Positions 58,376 to 64,000 of a DNA stretch of 64,000 bases are shown piece after piece. Within the stretch, counting starts at the first letter, position 1, and every line of letters begins with the position of its first letter. The DNA is from Toxorhynchites rutilus septentrionalis (taxonomy: Eukaryota; Arthropoda; Insecta; Diptera; Culicidae): contig NC_073745.1 of the NCBI RefSeq assembly GCF_029784135.1, positions 244,927,624-244,991,623 on the forward strand. The letters are read 5' to 3'. The notes beneath the pieces were generated by a model, which was given only the letters and a program-made list of their open reading frames with translations, was not told the DNA's origin and ran no database searches. The position numbers were made by a program, and so were the translations under genes.

Positions 58376-59490
58376 AAAACTATGGATGGGTTATATCTAT
58401 GATATAACCGCAAGGTTGACGTAGGACTGCCGTTGGCTCAGTAACCTTTTGTGTTTTTTCAATTAGAAATGATCACACCTCGGATGTTCCTCATTGGGTA
58501 CGATATCGCCGCTGCGGAGGAGCTATCTTTTGTATGTATGTATTGATTAAACTATTTATTAAACTAGTAAATAAATGAAACAATTTACTAATCATACTAA
58601 TCATGCCTAATCATCAAACGGTATGTGTAGAAGTTCAGTGAGCTAGTGACATGAAGGTATATGTAGTCTTGAATAACCGAGCCAAAGTGTTGCATTTGTA
58701 CCCGCTTTTGAAGACCGTGTTAGCAAAATGAATTCCGGAGTGTAAAAATGTATGGGGGTATAAAAGTACTGACGAGATCTGCAATGCTGATTTTCTCAAT
58801 TCATTGGTTTCGGAATCGGTGTTGGGAAAACACATTCAGGTTTGCAAAAATGCAAGCGAGTACTTAGTCGTAGCTTGCATCTCATTTGCAATGCAAATTT
58901 CCCCACGCTCCATGGTTTTGAAATCTGTGTTAGGGAAACATTCCGATTTGCAGGAATACAAGCGAGTACAAAAGCACCCGCTGCTTGTATATATTTTGCA
59001 ATGCCGATTTCCCTTGGCTCCATGATTCAGAAGTCTGTGTTAGGGAAGCATTCCGATTTGCAAAAGCGCAAACAAGTACATAAGTACCCGCTGATTGCAT
59101 CTCATTTGCAATGCCAATTTCCCCAGGTTCCATGGTTTTCAAGTCTGTGTTAGGGAAACATCCATTCATTCCAGCGATGGTACCTCAATCGTTACGCAAT
59201 CATAACTGAGTGGATTTCCGAGCAACACTCGCTTTTATACCGATTGGTGTGATTTCAATAGCCTGTTTTGAAAGCAATCTTAAGGCTATTGAAACAAGTT
59301 TTTGGATCAAATAGTAACAAGCATAGAACGCATAGACATTTTATCTTTCGAATGAAGTGTTAATCATACCATTTCGTTCAGTTGTTTAGGAGTAATAGCT
59401 CCGCTCGAAATCTCGTTCTCCGGCGTAACACTTTCGTTTTCGAAACTTTGAACTTACACCCCAGTATAAAAATGAAAGACGTAGTCCTAT
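58376..59490. mobile_element. Nested repeat with TGACGTAGGACT-type edges
   Basis: Interrupts copy H. The edges carry TTGACGTAGGACT (about 58412) and GACGTAGTCCTATGTC (about 59470), roughly inverted, the same motif that brackets the histone block at 20.3-22.6 kb. Inside are an H3-like fragment (58486-58540), A/T-rich sequence and the tandem repeat at 58805-59165. Non-coding. Confidence 0.55.
58805..59165 (+). repeat. Tandem repeat, about 110-bp unit, 3.3 copies
   Basis: The phrase TCTGTGTTAGGGAAACATTC recurs at about 58923, 59032 and 59143, with a diverged first copy at 58815 (TCGGTGTTGGGAAAACACAT). Frames on both strands here are translations of the repeat. Confidence 0.85.
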
Positions 59491-60088
59491 GTCGAAAAAA
59501 ATTTCAATTGTCATGTTTGGTTGTAATTATTTTTACGGGACCCCTCTCCATTTCAGAGGAGGAAGGGGTGCCATACCAACATAGAAACATTTATCATATT
59601 CAAAAACCTTCACATGCCATATTCGGCTCCATTTGCTTGAATAGTTTTCGAGTTATGCAGAAATTTGTGTTTCATTTGTATGGTAGCCCCCCTTAAAGAG
59701 GTAGAGTGTCCAACCACCGTAAAAACATTTATTGCACCCTAAATCCTCCATATGCCAAATTTCGTTTCATTTGCTTGATTAATTCTCGAGTAATGCAGAA
59801 ATTTGTTTTTCATTTGTATGGCAGCCCCCCCTTTGAGAGAGGGGTGGAGTGTCTCACCACCGTAAAAACATGTATTGCACCCCAAAGCCTCCATATGCCT
59901 TATTTGGTTTCATTTGCTTGATTAATTCTCGAGTAATGCAGAAATTTGTGTTTCATTTGTATGGCAGCCCCCCCTTAGAGAGGGGGGAGGGGTCTCGAAC
60001 TATCATAAGAACCTTCCCCGACCCCAAAAACCCCTACATACCAATTTTCATGTCGATCTGTTCAGTAGTTTCCGAGTCCATAAGAATC

Positions 60089-62304
60089 AGACAGACAGAA
60101 AGACAGAAAGACAGAAAGACAGAAAGACAGAAAGACAGAAAGACAGAAAGACAGAAAGACAGAAAGACAGAAAGACAGAAAGACAGCAAGACAGAAAGAC
60201 AGAAAGACAGAAAGACAGAAAGACAGAAAGACAGAAAGACAGAAAGACAGAAAGACAGAAAGACAGAAAGACAGAAAGACAGAAAGACAGAAAGACAGAA
60301 AGACAGAAAGACAGAAAGACAGAAAGACAGAAAGACAGAAAGACAGAAAGACAGAAAGACAGCAAGACAGAAAGACAGAAAGACAGCAAGACAGAAAGAC
60401 AGAAAGACAGAAAGACAGAAAGACAGAAAGACAGAAAGACAGAAAGACAGAAAGACAGAAAGACAGAAAGACAGAAAGACAGAAAGACAGAAAGACAGAA
60501 AGACAGAAAGACAGAAAGACAGAAAGACAGAAAGACAGAAAGACAGAAAGACAGAAAGACAGAAAGACAGAAAGACAGAAAGACAGAAAGACAGAAAGAC
60601 AGAAAGACAGAAAGACAGAAAGACAGAAAGACAGAAAGACAGAAAGACAGAAAGACAGAAAGACAGAAAGACAGAAAGACAGAAAGACAGAAAGACAGAA
60701 AGACAGAAAGACAGAAAGACAGAAAGACAGAAAGACAGAAAGACAGAAAGACAGAAAGACAGAAAGACAGAAAGACAGAAAGACAGAAAGACAGAAAGAC
60801 AGAAAGACAGAAAGACAGAAAGACAGAAAGACAGAAAGACAGAAAGACAGAAAGACAGAAAGACAGAAAGACAGAAAGACAGAAAGACAGAAAGACAGAA
60901 AGACAGAAAGACAGAAAGACAGAAAGACAGAAAGACAGAAAGACAGAAAGACAGAAAGACAGAAAGGCAGAAAGACAGAAAGGCAGAAAGACAGAAAGAC
61001 AGAAAGACAGAAAGACAGAAAGACAGAAAGACAGAAAGACAGAAAGACAGAAAGACAGAAAGACAGAAAGACAGAAAGACAGAAAGACAGAAAGACAGAA
61101 AGACAGAAAGACAGAAAGACAGAAAGACAGAAAGACAGAAAGACAGAAAGACAGAAAGACAGAAAGACAGAAAGACAGAAAGACAGAAAGACAGAAAGAC
61201 AGAAAGACAGAAAGACAGAAAGACAGAAAGACAGAAAGACAGAAAGACAGAAAGACAGAAAGACAGAAAGACAGAAAGACAGAAAGACAGAAAGACAGAA
61301 AGACAGAAAGACAGAAAGACAGAAAGAGAGAAAGAGAGAAAGAGAGAAAGACAGAAAGACAGAAAGACAGAAAGACAGAAAGACAGAAAGACAGAAAGAC
61401 AGAAAGACAGAAAGACAGAAAGACAGAAAGACAGAAAGACAGAAAGACAGAAAGACAGAAAGACAGAAAGACAGAAAGACAGAAAGACAGAAAGACAGAA
61501 AGACAGAAAGACAGAAAGACAGAAAGACAGAAAGACAGAAAGACAGAAAGACAGAAAGACAGAAAGACAGAAAGACAGAAAGACAGAAAGACAGAAAGAC
61601 AGAAAGACAGAAAGACAGAAAGACAGAAAGACAGAAAGACAGAAAGACAGAAAGACAGAAAGACAGAAAGACAGAAAGACAGAAAGACAGAAAGACAGAA
61701 AGACAGAAAGACAGAAAGACAGAAAGACAGAAAGACAGAAAGACAGAAAGACAGAAAGACAGAAAGACAGAAAGACAGAAAGACAGAAAGACAGAAAGAC
61801 AGAAAGACAGAAAGACAGAAAGACAGAAAGACAGAAAGACAGAAAGACAGAAAGACAGAAAGACAGAAAGACAGAAAGACAGAAAGACAGAAAGACAGAA
61901 AGACAGAAAGACAGAAAGACAGAAAGACAGAAAGACAGAAAGACAGAAAGACAGAAAGACAGAAAGACAGAAAGACAGAAAGACAGAAAGACAGAAAGAC
62001 AGAAAGACAGAAAGACAGAAAGACAGAAAGACAGAAAGACAGAAAGACAGAAAGACAGAAAGACAGAAAGACAGAAAGACAGAAAGACAGAAAGACAGAA
62101 AGACAGAAAGACAGAAAGACAGAAAGACAGAAAGACAGAAAGACAGAAAGACAGAAAGACAGAAAGACAGAAAGACAGAAAGACAGCAAGACAGAAAGAC
62201 AGAAAGACAAAAAGACAGAAAGACAGAAAGACAGAAAGACAGAAAGTCAGATAGACAGATAGACAGATAGACAGAAAGACAGAAAAACAGAAAGACAGAC
62301 AGAC
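60089..62304. repeat. 2.2 kb microsatellite, 8-bp unit (ACAGAAAG)n
   Basis: About 275 nearly perfect copies of an 8-bp unit. Variant units: AGACAGCA at about 60185, 60361, 60385 and 62185; AGGCAG at about 60966 and 60981; AGAGAGAA three times at 61324-61348; a degenerate GATAGACA/CAGACAGA edge at 62245-62304. Because the unit lacks stops in any frame, it creates open frames of 801 codons (plus strand) and 707 codons (minus strand) that are not genes. Confidence 0.97.
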
Positions 62305-62308
62305 ATCA

Positions 62309-63227
62309 CTCCATTTTTAAACGGTTTTATTTAGCTTGCCCTGTAATCTGTTTATATGTGTGTATGTTTGTAACTTTGTAACGTGTTTGCCTGTAGCGTT
62401 GACCCACATTAATAGAACTTTGACCCCCTTTCTGTTGACCGATTGATCTGAAATTTGGAACACAACTTTATCTCTGCAGTCATTATAAAACTGCGTATTT
62501 TATGATCTTGAAAATTCAAGATGGCGGCCGCTACAAAATGGCGGATCCCATATTTTCTCAAAACCTCATCGATATGGGTTTTCTAAAACCCCATCAATAT
62601 AGGTATCAAATGAAAGTGCTTGACTAGTAGAACATAGTTATTTATGGAAAATGCAAATCCAAGATGGCTGTTATTTATGAAAAATACAAATCCAAGATGG
62701 CTGCCACTACAAAATGGCGAACTGTATATTTTCTCAAAACCTTATTAATATGGGTATCAAATGAAAGGGTTTGGCTAGAAGAACACGGTTATTTATGAAA
62801 AATTCAAATCCAAGATGGCTGCCACTACAAAATGATGGACTACATATTATGTCAAGCCCCCGTTAATATGGGTATCAAATGAAAGGGCTTGACTAGTAGA
62901 ACACAGTAATTTATGAAAATGCAAATCCAAGATCGCTGCCACTACCAAATGGCGGGCTACATATTTTCTCAAAACTCTATTACTATGGGTATCGAATGAG
63001 AGGGCTTGACTAGTAGAACACAGTAATTTACGAAAAATGCAAATCCAAGATGGCTGCCACTACAAAATGGTGGACTACATATTATGTCGAAACCCCTTTA
63101 AAAAGGGTATCAAAAGGAAAGGGCTTGTCTGTAGAACACAGTTATTTATGAAAATGCAAATCCAAGATGGCTGCCACTACCAAATGGCGGGCTACATATT
63201 TTCTCAAATCCCAATTAATATGGGTAT
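62309..63227 (+). repeat. Minisatellite, about 118-bp unit with CCAAGATGGC
   Basis: A leader (62309-62510) precedes tandem units marked by CCAAGATGGCTGCCACTAC. These recur at about 62688, 62807, 62925, 63042 and 63162, with partial units at 62515 and 62656. Each contains TATGGGTATCAAATGAAAGG. The last unit stops at TATGGGTAT, where the LTR begins. Confidence 0.88.
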
Positions 63228-64000
63228 TGTCGCCGCACGGATCATGCCTTTAGAGCGTGATTCATGGCGAGAACGATAGAGCGGATGCTTAGATCGCGCT
63301 CTATCCTAAATACACAGAATAGCTTGCGCAGTGGCTTTATCGTAACTAATGAGGTTTTTCCGAAGTGCGATTATTGCTAGCTGAAAACCTAAATATCATA
63401 AAACTCCTCCGGCCAGCGATAACCCGCCGGGAAGGAGAACAAAACAAAAATAAGCAAAACGACGTAATGTGTTTACGATCAGAGCCTATCTCCGATCGTA
63501 AATACCGAAGGACGGGAGAAATCACAAAAAGAGAGCACTATGGGTGCTATAAACGGAGCCTATCTCCGAGCTAGGACAATAAGTAATAAAACGGAGAGGA
63601 AAAGATAACACGCCTGCGAGCGTGTTAATAATCATCCCTCGTTCGCCCGTCTGGCTTAGAATAAATAATTGTAATTTTCTCTCTCTTATGCTACGCCCTT
63701 CTGGGGTAGATAAGAAGGCAATGTCTGTATATAAGAGAAAACTTGAACAGAATAAACGCACTCTCAACTGGACACTCTCAACCATACCACGGACGTAGGA
63801 GCGTCGTGGCGAAGTACCGAACCCCTCTTTTTTTTGTCATAAACGTATCACAACCCTGGACATCGCCCGAGCATCCTGGACACCATCGGGAGCACCCTGG
63901 ACATCATCGCCGGCAGATCCCAGCGCAACAAGCGCTGGTAAGTATTGAACACCCCTCCTCCAAAGATCCGAAATTCCAACCACCCTTCCTCTCCCTTTTC
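63228..64000 (+). mobile_element. Probable LTR retrotransposon 5' end (Bel/Pao-like), cut by the window
   Basis: TGTCGCCGCACGG at 63228 interrupts a minisatellite unit, which fixes the left boundary. Downstream: TATATAA at 63728-63734, AATAAA at 63751-63756, then leader sequence with tandem CCTGGACA(T/C)C(A/G) phrases (63855-63905) and a consensus splice donor (GCTGGTAAGT) at about 63937. This order fits U3-R-U5 and an untranslated leader. The start phrase resembles mosquito Bel-type LTRs from memory. The LTR end, primer-binding site and gag-pol lie beyond or are not certain. Confidence 0.55.

Larger units (their letters stand above)
57943..62308 (-). mobile_element. Helitron-like element (copy H) with nested insert and giant microsatellite
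   Basis: A|CTAG at 57943-57946 and the unique part run to about 58375, where an unrelated block interrupts. The family resumes at about 59495 (ATTTCAATTGTCATGTTTGG) with three to four 130-bp units up to 60088. The short (CAGA)n tract that copy D has at this point is here a 2.2 kb array. Beyond it the expected TCCATTTTATATA end is replaced by TCCATTTTTAAACGG, which belongs to another repeat, so the TC end is fused or lost. Confidence 0.75.

Noticed and set aside
58805..59165. CRISPR-like array
   Set aside because: Units are contiguous tandem repeats of about 110 bp without unique spacers, in a eukaryotic genome; a satellite-type repeat.
59849..62254. 801-codon plus-strand and 707-codon minus-strand open frames with 8-residue periodic translations
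   Set aside because: They are translations of an 8-bp microsatellite that lacks stops in all frames. No promoter, splice or domain evidence; the start lies in a Helitron-like unit.
62515..63227. CRISPR-like or coding repeat array
   Set aside because: A tandem minisatellite with about 118-bp units; the apparent frames are translations of the unit.

Overview
The window looks like nuclear DNA of an aedine mosquito. It carries tRNA-derived SINEs of the Feilai type (A and B boxes, conserved body, GAA-triplet tail), an ITmD37E mariner, many TA-flanked miniature elements, and a cluster of arthropod RR-2 cuticular protein genes. The genus is inferred from these families; I cannot tell the species.

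Genes. Nine cuticular protein genes with a Rebers-Riddiford chitin-binding domain are spread over 52 kb: 4.8 (divergent), 14.5, 15.5, 28.6, 32.7, 41.7, 50.8, 55.3 and 56.2 kb, on both strands. Each has a three- (or four-) codon first exon (MFK, MLK or MQK), a 52-70 bp phase-0 intron, one second exon encoding the rest, and a TATA box. Two small genes share this plan without an RR domain: an acidic secreted protein at 4.0 kb and a 36-residue peptide at 42.6 kb that may be a decayed paralogue. The head-to-head pair at 55.2-56.3 kb has identical mature proteins but about 20 silent differences. The products would be secreted by epidermal cells and bind chitin in the cuticle.

Everything else is mostly repeats. 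A Helitron-like family (TC at one end, CTAG at the other, always between A and T) has about ten copies or fragments (0.4, 1.0-2.3, 6.7, 16.5, 30.2-31.4, 32.0, 37.5-39.2, 45.9-46.4, 47.7, 57.9-62.3 kb). Microsatellites expand inside its TC end, most dramatically as a 2.2 kb 8-bp array at 60.1-62.3 kb. Tc1/mariner-type elements lie at 11.7-13.0 kb (ITmD37E), 23.2-24.4 kb, 25.2-25.7 kb and 35.0-35.5 kb. There are also an hAT/ZBED relic (44.1-45.0 kb), several MITE families, a large foldback (25.8-27.0 kb), a retroposed insertion with a 14-bp target duplication (19.2-19.9 kb), SINEs, and a probable Bel/Pao-like LTR (from 63.2 kb) that runs off the window.

Most unusual: the block 20.3-22.56 kb contains a histone H2A pseudogene and three histone-type 3' stem-loops on both strands. 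It is bracketed by inverted copies of TGACGTAGGACTA, a motif found elsewhere in the window at repeat edges. This suggests a repeat that captured part of a histone gene cluster.
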